Shown: positions 24,801 to 39,800 of the stretch, piece by piece | Layout: each line of letters starts with the position of its first letter | Position numbering within the stretch: position 1 is the first letter of the stretch | From: Talinum fruticosum | Lineage: Eukaryota > Streptophyta > Magnoliopsida > Caryophyllales > Talinaceae | Assembly: GCA_021018815.1 (NCBI GenBank) | Contig: JAITYX010000002.1 | Coordinates: 7,161,001-7,225,000, forward strand | Length of the DNA stretch: 64,000 nt | Reading direction: 5' to 3' | Position numbers and translations under genes: made by a program | The notes under the pieces: model-generated | The model's input: the letters and a program-made list of their open reading frames with translations, nothing else | What the model was told of the DNA's origin: nothing | Databases searched by the model: none

Positions 24801-27800
24801 TTTTGCTGAGGATCAATATGGCATGGTTAAACAATTACCTATGATGTATGAGCATGTGAACTGCTTTCCCACCACGTGTTCCAAGCTCTTTACCATGCCA
24901 CTCATCTCTGGATGACGTAGCAGCCTACATTAGATAAAAGAAAATCTATCACATTTAAGAAAGGGTGTTTTCCACTGGGGGTGGGAAAGCTAGCATTTGT
25001 ACAGCTACAAAAGTACATACCATGTGAGAAGCACGATCCAAGGATGGAAAAACATAATTCCAAAGACAATCCTCCCACATGCTCTTAGAAAGTTTTTGGC
25101 CGTGAGTTCCAAGGATTTGAAAAAGTGTACGGATAGCAGAATTTCTGACCTGGTAAATATATTCAAACACATGAGAAGGGGCAAAAAAACAGAACATTTA
25201 CTAATTAGAGCTGATGTGGGTCAGTTACAGAGACATCAATCAACTAGAAAACGGTTGAGCACATCAAGTCTCTAACTAATCTGTCAAATGTCTAAAATAT
25301 GCTCTTTCAGGTATCAATTGGTGTCAGACTATCTGAAGTAAAAGAATTCTGCAGCCTCAAGACATCTTCCAAAATACACTACTGTGGCAACATGAAAAAA
25401 TTCCAATAAGAAGCATCCACATTAGTAAGTTTTCAGGTGTCCATTTATTGGAAAAGTATGGATCGTATTTGGTGTACATGATACCAGGCCTGAAACAGTT
25501 GACAACTTACTACATAACTTGCCACAGGTGTATGATCTTTTCCATCTAAAGACGTCTAAACCACCAAGGATATCATTGTTTAGGAAACAAATTCTCATGA
25601 TAAATCAAGGCTAGTGATTCTCTCTGAGGTATGAGCAGATACGGGCATCCATATCAGAACCAAGGGAAGCAAATAGCTATATTCAAGCTGCACAAGCAGG
25701 GGTACCACTGGAGTTCACTCTTCAGATATCCACAGGTTTGGACAGATTTGGGGCATAAACCAAGATTGCAAACAGGATTGGCCATGAATCTAATGAGTAA
25801 CAATCACACAAAAATCCTCACAAGGGCAACAGATGATACACATTGGATGGACAAGGTGCCTGCCAACAAAGTGATCCATTTGCAGTGAGTAACTCAACCC
25901 TAGGTCAACCTTAGATCATTAATCAATGCAAGAATTTCTAACTAGTAAGAACCCACATAAGTAGAATAACCATCCCAATGGGGTAATCTAACCTTAAACT
26001 AATGGTGCACCTGCGAGAAGAGAGCCTGCCACCAAAAATATTGAATATCTAACTAGGAACCCACATAAGTCGAATGACTATCTCAGTGGGGAAACCTAAC
26101 CTTAAACTAATGGGACACCTGCAAGAAGAGAGTCTGCCACCAAAAATATTTTCAATTTTGGAAAGGAAACAAAGATAAATGAAAGCTTATGAAAATCCCA
26201 ATACCTCAGGCCTCTCATCAGCTCCAAGTGTTTGAAGTAGTGAGAAAATAGAAATTAGCAACTTGTCACAATCAACCACATTCAGTAAAGAAGCTTGATC
26301 ATTAACCTTGCTCAAGCTACGCATTTCTTCTTCCCTCTTCTCATCATCAGGCTTTTCTGAAATAGAAGAAACATATACACTTAATGGAACTAGCTATTTA
26401 AGGTTACAAAAGTATGAAAATAAGCTTGAATTTTTAAGAAGAAAATACAGACCCTCTTCCCTATTCCCCTGAATAAGACCTTTTGCAATGAGATCAGTTG
26501 TAGTCCATAAGAGACCTACTGCGGTCAGGCTTATGTTCAGTTCAGTTTTCTGAGAACTATAGGCTCCAGTAACATCAATGCATCTGCAATATAAAACCGA
26601 GGGCAATCAACAATCACTAATAACCATAACAACATGTTTCATGAATCTTCAATAGCTTAATTAAGAAGACAAATACTCAAAATCCAACTTATAATGGAGC
26701 GATTCCCCAAAGCACTCAGCGAATTATTAGAAACAGGAACTAGATCCATTGTAGTTCACCCCAAGCGAATTGATTATTTGCACCTAGTTATACTAGCCTC
26801 AAATGAATATGCCCATAAGCTGTAAAATAAAAAGAAGAGTTCTGAAACGGCCATGAAACTAACACATCAATGAAACACTGAGATATTCACTTTTTTCTTT
26901 TGATGAATAATCAAAACAATTGTATTAATAAGACACCAAGGTAATCACAGAGAGACTCACACATGAAGACAATCCACAGGTATAGTTGGGAGTCCATCAT
27001 TCATGATGACTCGAAGGCTCTGCATAACCCACACACAAATCAGATCAACATACGCCAACAAATAATGGAAACAAGTAAAAGATAATCTGAATCTGAAACC
27101 TTAGAGAAGAAAATTCTGAAAACATTAATCATAAGGACAATCAAACACTTAACTATATAAACATCACTGTTGTTTAAATATACTTCGACACCAACACCCC
27201 AAAGAAAGACAAAGAAAACAAAATCATAGGATTAGGATTGGGATTGGCAAGATAACCTGCACAAAAATATTAACATAGTCGAATCTAGGTACTAGGTAAA
27301 CATATTTTCATTCGACATTTTCCCTCTTTAAGTATCGTCCAATTTCTGTACAATTGAAAAAGTCACTTTGCGGCAATTTTTCCGGTTCCAATTATAGTGG
27401 ACAATTGCAAAGGCGCTCCTAAAATTGTTCTTTACTTCCTTTATAATGGAGTAGAGCGCAATAAAAAATGTTTTAATCCAGGATCTAACAGAAACAATGC
27501 TCTCCCTAATCAACGACTCAAACTCGGTGGTGATCACAGTAACAAGAAGAATTTTTGCAGTTACTCTAATAAACAGCACTTGCATTACTGACACTACTGT
27601 CACAGAGAAATTTTCAAAAAGATCCATCGAACAATGTTTCCTACTCACCAAAAATTAATAAGGTCGACCTCACTATCACATATTAAGTTACTAAAGCTAA
27701 TAAATTGAAAATATCAATGTAGTTCTCTAGTTCAAAACGATTATAGAACTGTTGTCACAACTCAAATTTGGCCACCCTCTGTTCAAAGAACGGTCGTCAT

Positions 27801-30800
27801 GGACATTCCAACGTGAAATCTGGCAAGCAAACTGCAGCTCCCTCGACTTAAAATCTACAACACGGCTATTCTGTCGACGAAGGCCTCATTTTGAATGCAG
27901 TAACCAGACGCAACACTTCTAAATCAGAAACCCTTCCCAACACCCTGCTTACCTCAGACTCCAGGGTATGGATAATTGGATTAGAATTTGGATTTGGAAT
28001 ATGTGGAGAGAATTTGTGATTTATACCTGAAAATGTCTAATTTTTAAATAATAGCAACAAGGACAACATGCCCAATGTAGAACCCACTGAATCCACATGT
28101 CGGGGCATCATAATACCACCAAAAACATGCTCAATGATGATCCAACCAAGTCTGGTCCAGGAAAATCTACAGTACCCAAGGCTTACTCAAAGCAATAACA
28201 AAGCTGGTTCGCGAAACACCCACCAAAAACATTTTCATTTTCTTTGAAAGGAAAATCTAACACAAACGGTTGAAAAACACCTCAGATAGATATTGTTGAG
28301 TAAGGCAATCAGTAGAACAAATATACTACAGCAACTATGTCTCTCGGGTAAGGCAATTAATATATATAACCCAAAAAAATGCCAAAATGGCTGGCAAAAC
28401 TATGTCAATGGGAGTACGGAACTATAGAAAATTTTGAGTATTTAGTTCAATAATTAAAGGCAGGGAAAGCAAAAGGATAAGGAGGATTTTCAGACCTGGA
28501 ACCCTAATGTAACTAGATCCTTCTCAGGAGCACAAGCAACAGACCTTAATGATGATCAAGGAACAGAGATATCAGCAACAAGTAGGACATGATAGAGCAG
28601 AAATTATCAACAGAATCAATGTACGTCATATGACGCAGAATGACGGTGTACCTCAACATCTCGAGTATGTCTAGCCAGCTATCATATAGCTTTTCTCCAT
28701 GCCTCTGGGAATGTTTTGTGAAGATAATTAGAAAATTTTCATATATGTAACAACAAATGACACATCAATCCTACCATAGGGATATCCCACTGGGAAGAAG
28801 CCCAACTACACATAAGGGAGGCAGGGTTGGCATCAAAATAGGAACAAGTGTAGTAACCCCCTCCCCCCTATTTTCTTTCCCATCTCCCCCATGCCTGCCC
28901 CCACTAGAGGGCCATATTGCCACCATATATAGATGGATGATGGACCCCTCCATTGGTTCATCTTACCTACCCCCAAAGATAAAGGGAAAAAAAGGATAAA
29001 TGACACTCATAAATTACCTCTAAAACATGAAGAAGAATTTTTAAAGATCCCGCACGGACATCAAAACTCTGCGTAGAAAAGTAGAGCACCCTTAAAGGCG
29101 ATATGACAGCACGTTCAAGAGACCTCAAATCTACAGAGGCATTTTTTACCTGTAAGCAAGAATATAAGAAGATTAATCTCATAGCAGACATCAAATACAA
29201 TTTATCATACAGGTGTAGAAGATGATAATCACATGTTGAGGATCCGGAAGAGATCCTAATGGTGCACGGTCCTGAAATTGATCGGACCCTAGAACAGCAC
29301 AGATTGATTGATCCAAAGCATCAAGAGCCATGTTCCTCAAATGTTGATTAGAGTTGACTGCAAGCTGCACATATAATCTTGTCACAAAAGTCCATAGAGA
29401 CCAACAAGATTCTTGCAGTAGAAGTCTAGAGTCCATAACATTACCTCAAGGAAATGGCCTACTACTGGATCCCACAGAGGCTCCACTCCTTCAAAAAAAA
29501 TGCTAAGTTCAGAAATTATATTGCAATAAATGGCATATCACAAGAGTCAAAAACACCATCATCAAACTATTAGAGACATAACAGGCCATATATTAAATGG
29601 GAGATGAAATCAATCAAGAATCACATTGTAACCCATTTTGCAAAGGCCAAGTTCACTTAGGGATTGAAAATTAAATTGGAAAGTTGCTAAATTGAAAGAA
29701 TAAGCTATAAATCAAGCAATTACAGTGTTTAAAAAAAAAGGAGAGACAACAAATGAGCTTTACTTAGGACAATAACAATGCAAGCTCAATCGAATCAAGC
29801 AAACAAAAACTCTTATTCTTACCAACAAAAAGTGTAAACTTAACCCCCCCTGTTTTCATGGTGATATTTTTTCATCTGGTTATGCCATGTCATGTCAGTA
29901 AAATTTGGTACCCATTTTGTTAGTGTATTTAGAATGGCTGTCAAGCAAAAGGTTATGCATGTCTACAACGAAATAAGCCATTCTCCAGATAGATTAGCAA
30001 GGCAATGGTTGTCTAACCAGCACCATTACAGAGATAACAATATTGAAGGAAAAAAGAAACGTAGGTGGAAAGTATTGGAGAAAAGGTGAAAAAGCAAAAG
30101 GTTACAGATGTCTAAGGATGGCAAATGAGCTGATTTTGTGGGTAGATTAGCAAGGTAATGCTGGCCTAGCTGGCACAATTGCAAAGAAAACAATATTGAA
30201 CGAAAAAAGAAACTTAGGTGGAGAGAGGCTCAAACTCTCGAACTCAGGATAACTCAACTCGGGTATGAGACCAAAGAAACTTAGGTGGAGAGTATTGGAG
30301 AAAAGTTGAAAAAGCATGATGGAGTAGCTTTGACGAGGAACCCATCCCCCCGGGGTATGCTTCACAGTCACCAACAGCCCCGAAGATCCCCAAGGCGGAA
30401 AAAATATCAGAAAAGGATATTAGATTTGTAGGGAAAAATGAAGTAGACAACAGTTCCTCGCAGAATCCAGATAAATACTTTTTTTAATAAGGAAAAGAGA
30501 ATAATGTATATTAAATAAAAAGGATGGATGGAAGTCCAGATCAATACTTACTGTGGACATTATTAACAAGGATTGATATCATCCTTTCAACAGAAAAATT
30601 GATGCTTCCGATTTTCTGGCTTGATGATGGTGCAAAACCACTAGAAGTGCTGGGCAGGGATTGTTGTGATAGTAGGCAGAGAGCACATATAAGTGACTTC
30701 ACTGCTGATAAATGCATCAATGCCGAGCTTTCAAAAAGCTAAAGACAAGTGAATAATATATTAGGTTGTAGATAGTAACCACATGCACGGCATTAAGGCT

Positions 30801-33800
30801 CCAACAAGCAACAGTAAAGTTTCCTGGATCAGCTATATATACTTTACCTGAGAATTTAAAGAGGAGAGAATATTAAAGTCGCTGGATTGTCCAGATGATT
30901 CCCTACTGAGCCTAGGAACAGCCGTCGACGCTTCCTGCAAGTTAATTGGATATAAAATTTGAGAAAAGAAAATCAGACAACTTTAAAGCAAGCTCCTATT
31001 TCTAAACGTCTAGAATAGATTAAGCAGGCTAACAGGATAAAATTCACAATTGTGCAAAAATAAAGCAGCTCCTTCAAGAAAACTACAAATCATAAGCACA
31101 GAATAGGCATATAAATATGGATACCTGACCTGAGTAGTAGCATGTGGTGAGTGAATTGCTCGGTCTAACGCTGCTAAAGTTTCCAATACCTAGGATTTCA
31201 AGATGATCGTCAAATGGGTAAACTTCAGGCTGGAAGTTTGTACAAAAAGACGGTTTGCAGCATTACCAGAACCCAAGATGGACCTAATACATTGTGTAGT
31301 CGATGAGCTACGTTGAAGAGAGTCCTCAATGCCTGACACAAAAAATAAGAATAATTTATGTAAAAGTTGGGAGCCCATATGTACACAGGAAGATTTTCAG
31401 AAAGAGTAAGCAGGACTGAGACTTAACAAACGTTAACCTTAAGCAACAGAAAAAAATGTGCAGCCATTGAGAAAGGTATGTTACCTGCACATTCTTGGGA
31501 GTCAGAACAATGCTCTCTCTCTGATCACCTGAAGTTTCCATGCGCTTTGAACCAGGAGATTGTAGAGAACTACAGTTTAGAATTAAAAGGTATTACTTGA
31601 GGTAATCGGGTAACACATCAACTTTAAATCCGTATGTACAGAACATATTACAATGGCTATTTCTTATTACATCAAGACAATGAATAAATGGAAATAGAAG
31701 GAAATCAACAGAATTCTCAACAAAACTGAAACTCATTATGAAGCAACAACGAAGACATCTAATATCTCTAGGAATTCTAATTTCATTCAATCACAGACTC
31801 ACCTAAAATGAACCATACATAATCTAAGATGACAGTCTAAAACCATTCCAATTAATCCAATAAAGTTATAAAGAGAACAAATTAATTACAGAATAAAAGC
31901 TAGTTAAATATCCAAACCTTTTCTTTTCGAGTTCATTGGGGATATTGATAGTGAATTTGCAAAGAGATGCAAGAAAAGAGTTCAATGGCTCAACTGCACG
32001 AAGAACCCCACAAGCCTGCATAGAAGAAAACAAATTTCCATCATTCAGGCCAAGCTAATGACACAGAAAATCTGAGTGATATCTTTCAAGGACAGACATG
32101 CTAATCATGATTAACTGAAAGGACTCTGCTCTTGTTCATGAATTGAACTCAAAAGGAAAAATTTTCAGTGAAATTGCACCTGAGTAAAAGCCTGATACCC
32201 CTTTAAGATCTCCAATACAATGGCCTCCCCTTGTGATCTTCAAAACCGACTTTAACTTTTAGAAATAAAAACCAAGATTTTTCTCAATGTTAATACATAA
32301 TTAGTAGCGAATAATTTATACCTAGACAAAATTAGAGACAGCGTATCAAGAATTGTCAACCACAACGAATCAACCATTGCATAGCAGAGAGACGCAGTTT
32401 TCCCAGACAACTTTGCTGGGGGATCAGATTCACATCTAGGGGACTCAAGCTGGAGCCAATTGTCGATCAAGTATCAAACAGAATTAGAGCACAATATGAT
32501 TATTATGGAGGCAACTAAAATATACTAGTCATAGGAAAGGCTGTTACCTCCCCACATCCACTGCTTCATCAGTTAATGTAGCAATAGTAAATACAACACC
32601 TAAGAGGCCCTCAATTGCCAACGTGATTGCATGGGCTTCACTCGCAACCAATACAGCAGCATTGGACGCATCATTGTCCAAGATCCACTCAACACCTATT
32701 AAGCACAATTCACAAGGTTAAACACTTCATTCTGCTCCAAAATTTGAACCTAAAGAGAACTTAAACATATATGAAAGGAAGTTGCAGAATGACTACGCAA
32801 TAAGCTTGTGCACTATAATATCTTCCAGGCAAGCATAAAAAGTTAAAACAAAGAGAACAGGGGAAATGAAGATCAACTAAGGCATATGACAAATTTGCAA
32901 TACAGGCACAGGACTGATGAAACTTATGTAAACTACAAAACATGGAAATTTGCTTCAGTAATCCAAGTAACTGATGCTATAAAACCATCAAACTGGCGAG
33001 TGATTACCTTTAGCTTTGCTGCTAAACATCCCAGCAACAGCAGCCAGGCTCTCTTCACTTGTGTCTTGAACCTTGCCATCAATTTAAGTAGTCAATACCA
33101 CCAAACACCATGTAGGTCATTCAGGAACTGATAGATCACATAAAGCAGTGACAGAAGAATGCAGCGATGGAAGAAAAAGAGCTGCATTTGCTAAACAGAA
33201 AAATGAGTTGAAATAGCAGAAAGGTGCAAAGAAGTTTTGCATTTCTCACCTGTAAACTTGAAACAACACGTGCAAGGGCTTTTACCATATCTTCCACAAC
33301 ATTTGTGTTACTGGGATTCCTATAAATTCAGATCAAATCTTAGACCAGAAAATAATAACCGAACAACATAGCAATAATTATTATGCTTTAGCTAATAATC
33401 TAACTTGTTACTTTCTTTTCCATACATCATCATGGAGATAATATACGATAAGTTGAACTAGCAATACCACACAGCAATTTCTGATTAATTTAACTTGACA
33501 AAGTATGAATTCGGAAATTCAAGAAAAAATGAACACTAGTAGATGGTCAGAAATTGTCAAATCGTCCTTTAAAATTAGTACAGACAGGACACAGTAATAG
33601 AGACAAGCAAGTTAGATATTCAGTACTCAGACATATGAAACTGGAAAAAAATTGTCTTATCGTCACTGAAGGAAAAAAAGGACAAAAAAATACCCCAGCT
33701 ATGAGCAAAATTGGCTCATTCATAATAGTTTGTGTGAAGGGGCAAATCATTAGGTCCAACTTATTAGCTTGGTCTCCATGTATAACTAACAGCAGAAAGG

Positions 33801-36800
33801 AAAGTGGTACATTGAAGGAAGATTACTAAAGTGAAAACTTGCAACAATATTGCGTCTGTTTCTGGTTATAAAAATAAATAAATCACTTATCTGGAACATG
33901 CCAGGAAGACAAGAAAGCATCTCAAGAAAGAAAATCACTATCATATTCAAAACAAGCAATGATATCACACCATTAGCATCAAAACAGCTGAACTGTAAAA
34001 AAGGTTGTCATGGAAATAAACACAGCAATTGTGTGAGAAACACATGAATGGAATAACAGCCTTACATGTCAAAGTTCTGGAAAAGAACTCGCATGGTTTG
34101 CACCTCAACACAAAAACCCTGTCACATTGCACAGATGTTAATAATAGGTCATAACACATGCATGTAAACAATGAATACTGGAGAGACTGGTGCACTTCAT
34201 TGTATTTACCCTGAGAATTTCAAGCACAAGAATCCGGTGCCATAGTGGCAGATCAAGAGCTGTAACTCTCACTAACATACTGAGGAACACCTGTCACAAT
34301 AAGCAGAAAGATTAACTAACCGGCTTAAATTTTCTTTTGCAGTTTTATACCATACAATTACCCCACTGCATCTCGCAAGGCTCAACCACTGGGTAGGGTA
34401 AAGGGTTAGGCATCCAGAACTGACCCAGAATTAGGGAAAGGCTGTTTCTGTTACAACCTTTGATTGAAATGCATTCACTTTCAGCAATATTGCAACAAGA
34501 AGCATATGATGGTTCAATTAGCAATTACCTATTTTGGAGTAGTCCATTATAATCCAGAGCTAAATAAATTGCCAATTATGAATGGAAAGGACTTCTCTGA
34601 ATAGGGCACTATTTTACACTACCAAGTTGTAAACTCTGGTGATGTCGTCCGATGTTTTCTTGCCCTATTAATTACGAAGATATTTTTGCAAAGCTTGTCA
34701 CTTAGAAACTGTGAGAGCATAAACCCTGCCATAATATTTTTTTTTTTTGGGTAGGGGAGGGGGAGATCAGAGTTGTATTTAATCCAATTCGACTCAGATC
34801 AGATTTTCAGATGTACATTTAGCCAGATTCGGATTCAGATGCTTATATATCCGATCTGAATCCGGCCTGTTGCCGCTCCTACATTGTATCCTTGCTCACA
34901 ACTTCAGAAGAGTCCTTCAGAAAGCTCCTGCTTTGAGTTATTTTTTCAGGGTGAGCAACTCTCCAAAATAGCTAATTTAGCAAAACCATCAATTAGTCTT
35001 TTGACCAGTAAAATCAGTTTATTTGCCCCCAGAACAGCTAATTGGCCCCTAAATTCCTAGAAAAGCTCTTTCCCGAACACCCCTAATCATGATAATAAGA
35101 TTACAGGTGGGAACACCATAGTAGAAGATTTAGGAATAAGCATGCTAAAATCAGTCAAAAATTCATATAACGAAGAAAAACCAACAGAAATGTGACATAC
35201 CTCAGATTCAGTAATAAGGGATGCACTGTAAAGCCTGATTATGTGGGCAACAGATCGCAACACCAAGCGACGAAAGAAGGGCTCCCCTGTTTCTCCTTCA
35301 AGCTGATACAATGGGGTAAAGAACAAAGTTCTCAAATTCAAAACTGATCTCATGTGTTTAGAGAGTGTATTATGCTAAACACAATAAAGATGATCCTACC
35401 TCAGCATTGGTACGAAGGGAAGTCATCAGAAGAGAACATATTTGATGGCGCAAGACCTGCAAATTAGAAGGTGACCTTAACCAGGTTTAATGATCTGGAA
35501 GTGTGGGAGGTTTCTAGTGAAATCACATGATTTACCTGCTCATAAGGAACCAACGTTCTAAAAACGGCCACATAGTTCGACAGGACAAACCTGAACCACA
35601 GAAAACATCAAAAAGTTCGCACCAATAGCTAAAAAACCTATTATGTACAACCACAGCCTATAGAAAGATTTTAATCATGCAAACTGCTAGTATCAAGTCA
35701 AGATCTGCGTAGACATAAAGAATACACCTGTATTGCGTGAATTCTCCTAGGTATAATCGTGTCATTCGTCATATATGAGGCTCACAGAATCATAGGAAAG
35801 AAAAGCATCCAAAAGTAAATGGCCAGATTCTCCAAAATCCACAAAGCAAACTGAGGAATGATCAACAGGAAAAACTTGAACCATAACTGCAGCTAAATGA
35901 TTATCATTACATGCAAAGTAACTTTTCGACATTTAGCCATGTAAGGTACGAAACTCAAATAACCCCAAACTAATCATGCACCACATCCAAACATATTCCA
36001 CAACCATTCAGTTGACACTCCAGCATTCTGAGCATTACAGTTGCCAAAGCTGCCGCTCACAACACTGGTTGGGTGTAGCCAGTAGCAAAGGCAAATAGCT
36101 ATCAGGAGGCTATTGAACCATTTAGCTCCTTGCAGAAGTCACTGCATATTACTGTGTCTCCACCCCCCTGCTCTCCTTTTCCCCCTTTTACTTAATCGAT
36201 TTTTATATTTGAGCAGAGAAACATAGCATCAAGTTATTGCCCAGTCTTGATCAGCCATGCATTTAAGGTTCTGCAGTGCTCCAAGATCACGGTTACCTGT
36301 ACTACTTCGTCCTTGAATCCTTAACAATAATGCAACTGATGTAGCATCCATTTTCTCCTATGTAACACTAAAGTGCAAACAAGTAATTAGATAGAAATAT
36401 AAATTAGACCACTTACTCAAGAATATCAAGAGCAAATGACCGTTGCACAGAAGTTATGCGTAACCAAGATGCCTGAAAGGTACCAGCAAAGCATTATTTA
36501 CAAAGGAACCAATAACCCCCAGAAGTACAGCAGAAACTATGTATGTTACTCGTAAACAAAAAATATCATAACATCAATAAGAGTAAGCGTAAATTAAGCT
36601 ACTTATTGTGAGACAGCAGATCAGCTAAAATGATGAAATTTCAGGTGTCAATTAACACATACAGATCCACCTGCAGCAAGGGCTGTCAGGTCTTCAAGCA
36701 AACGCAGCCCAAGAGCTCCAGCTTTAGTAAGGCTGTCCCGTGTCAGATGTGGTCCTCCAGCAACAATGTCATATTCCCTGTCAATGCCCAATTCAGCAAG

Positions 36801-39800
36801 ATGATAATACTAACAAACAAACAAACAAACAAACAAAAAACTGAGAACATCCAAGAAAGAAACATCCACTAGTAACAAGAAGTTGCAATCACTTTTACTA
36901 CAACGTAGCATATCTGAAAAGAAAAATAGCCTTCCGAATCACACCATAGAAAAGATAAGCCACCAAAACAAAAAGCGGTGGATGGAGAGAGGATACTCCA
37001 CCAACGACATAGAGTTTATCAAATTATGCTTACTCTGAACGATGGATGCTGCGATTGACATCCCCAGTAACAGAACTGGATCGAAAGATTGGACCCCCAG
37101 AACCAAATTTGCCTGAAGGAAGTGACTCAGCACGCACCACATGATCAAAAACCAAGGCCACTGCTTGCCTGAAGGTCGCAGCTGCAGTACTGAAAATGAT
37201 TATGAAAATCCATTGAATGGTTCATAAGTTAATAGAAAGGCAAATAGCTAGCCAGCAATTAAAAGATAGAAGTCAAACTTCAAATATAACTTACTTCCGT
37301 ACACTATCAGATGAACGATTACTTTCTAGAAGCCGAAGGCAAATGCCCAGAGCTTGAGCCATATTTACCTAAGATTCAGAAAGAAAATCAGACGACATGT
37401 CACATAAAACCAATTGTCTTAAAGCAACCACTCAAAAGGATTGGAATACGGCTATTCAAGACATGAAATATTTTCCTTCTTAATTGAAAAAGATATATAA
37501 CTAACTATTTGAGTAAGAAAAAGAATGAATACTGAACACCAATGAAAGCCCATCCAAAATTGGAAAGCACTCAGAATCATTATTCATAAATAAATAAATA
37601 AAAATGAATGACCCATTCATTCAAAATTTAAATGCTTAACCACAATACCATCATTCACTAGTCTAGCATCATCCCCAGCTCCGATCAGTAACAACATAAC
37701 ATGACTAGCAAATCAATCGAACAACAAAATATTTCCTCTTTTTTGCTATAAAAGGGGCAGACCTAGATTTTTCATTCAACATCTATAATATCATCAATAC
37801 GTGCCACAGGAATGGCAGCTGACAGTAAAAAAATAGATGAATGCTTGTTTCATCACGTTTTCACCAACCTCCCTACGGTGGTTGATGAACTGACCTGCAT
37901 AGACCTTTGAGTACAGTCTGAAAGGGAGAAGAGGGAAGGAACCTGTGCGCCTGCTAATTCGTTCTAGACAAGATAAAAGTAAAGGCAGGAAGGTGTACGA
38001 AGAGCAAAAGGATCAACTTGACAATTTGAAGTAAATTCCTGGAAGGCTGGTCGGTTTTGGAGTCTTTGCCAGAAGACAGGTTGCAAGGAAGAAGGCACCT
38101 TCACTAAGAGTCTAAGAAAGGGTTACAAATGTGATTAGAATCCCTTCTTTGGCAAGAAAGCTCTCTAGGAACCTATCATAGGCCCTAGCTAGTCACCATA
38201 AGTAAACAACAGAAGTGGCATCAAGACATAATCTTATCATAGCTTCGCATCTCTTTGAAACACAAGAGGTAATCACTTCATTACATTGGAAATTTTGCTT
38301 CAAGTTTACTCTTTTTCCCCAAATAATAGGTGAAGGACTTTTTATGACAAGAATGACAGCGATGAGGACAATGACAAACAACCACCATGTAGTGTGGATT
38401 TTGGCAAAGCAAGACCAGGGATGATCTAAATGTATGGCAATGTTTATCAATGCAAGAAGAGAGGCACCTTTCATCAATACAATTCTAAACAAAATATAAT
38501 GAAAAATCACCTCATCTTCTGGATGTAACCGAGACTGGAATATTATTAGTATAGTTTGGAGGGTCTTCAGCTGAACACTCTCATCATTCATCTCAGCATG
38601 CTGTGAGAAGTTAAAGAAAGAAAATTACAATCACGAAAAAGAGAATTGATGAAGTCAGACATATTGCGAAGACACTCATGATTAAAAAAATCCACAAAAA
38701 TGTAAACATGACATGTGACAACAAAAATCACCCACAACTCACATGCCTACAAGAGTTATCAAGCACATAATATTCAACATTCAAAACTTATTGCTTGCAA
38801 ATGAATAATAAAATTAAATAGAGCCTACAACATCAAGAACAAGTGCTGATCTTGCCGACACAGGGCCTAGGGAAATCCACACGTAGCCATTCATACCCCT
38901 AGAAGTTTCTACAAGAAATAATATATCCATGTTTTCTGCAGAATGTCCACTAAAATATCCAATGATCCATGCATAAAATTCAGCTAGGTAACCACAACCA
39001 TATGTCAATTACCTCTTTCAAGGTAGAAAGTATCTCCTTTAAAGCTGACGGAGCAACAGCATCATGAGATATCAGCTTTTGCAGACATGAAAGTCCAATC
39101 ACACTCAGCTTCACAGTTCGCGCTTCACAGGCCATCAGAAAGATCCGCAAAATATCCTCATTGTGAGCAATTTCACTAGGATTTGACAATGAGCGTAGCT
39201 GCACTTAACAATTACATAAATGCTTTAAAATTTTAAAAATGAAAGTCAATGCTGACTACATACACGAGAAACAGATCATTTAAATCAAATGGGGAAAACA
39301 GGGCATGAATATACATCCATTCGGCTGTGTTCAAAAATCTAATTAGAGGAATTTAAGTAACTTCTTGGAAATAACTAGTATAAGATTTTAAAACATTATT
39401 ACTTTCAAATTTTGAGGAGGCAACAACATGGAAAGAGTTCAAGATGAAGTTCTTAAATACAAATCATCCTAGGTAAGCCAAGATCAATCATGCATCGCTT
39501 CCAATCTCAAACTCTCTCACACAAGGGCTCTACCTAATCTATATCAAGACTTGGGAACAACCTCAATCAAGCGCTCGTTCACGAGATGCACTTGACATAA
39601 ATTTGAAGGGATGTGGCGGACATGGTGAGAAAGAGCTCCAGTCCGAACACTACGTCCAATTATCGGTGGCATCATTGATTGGTATATTCATAGTTGTGTA
39701 TAGAAAGCGAACTAGCATTTGGAAATCATCAAACACCAGTGGCGAAGATCTAAGAGACAAATTCCTGGAGTCACTTTGCACCAACTCCCATAGTATGTTT

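Noticed and set aside
34735..34890. Possible transposon end in MON2 intron 11 (T-run, G-rich stretch, repeated CGGATTCAGAT / ATCTGAATCCG)
   Set aside because: Short inverted pieces and a GC-rich end hint at a repeat, but no boundaries or second end could be found.
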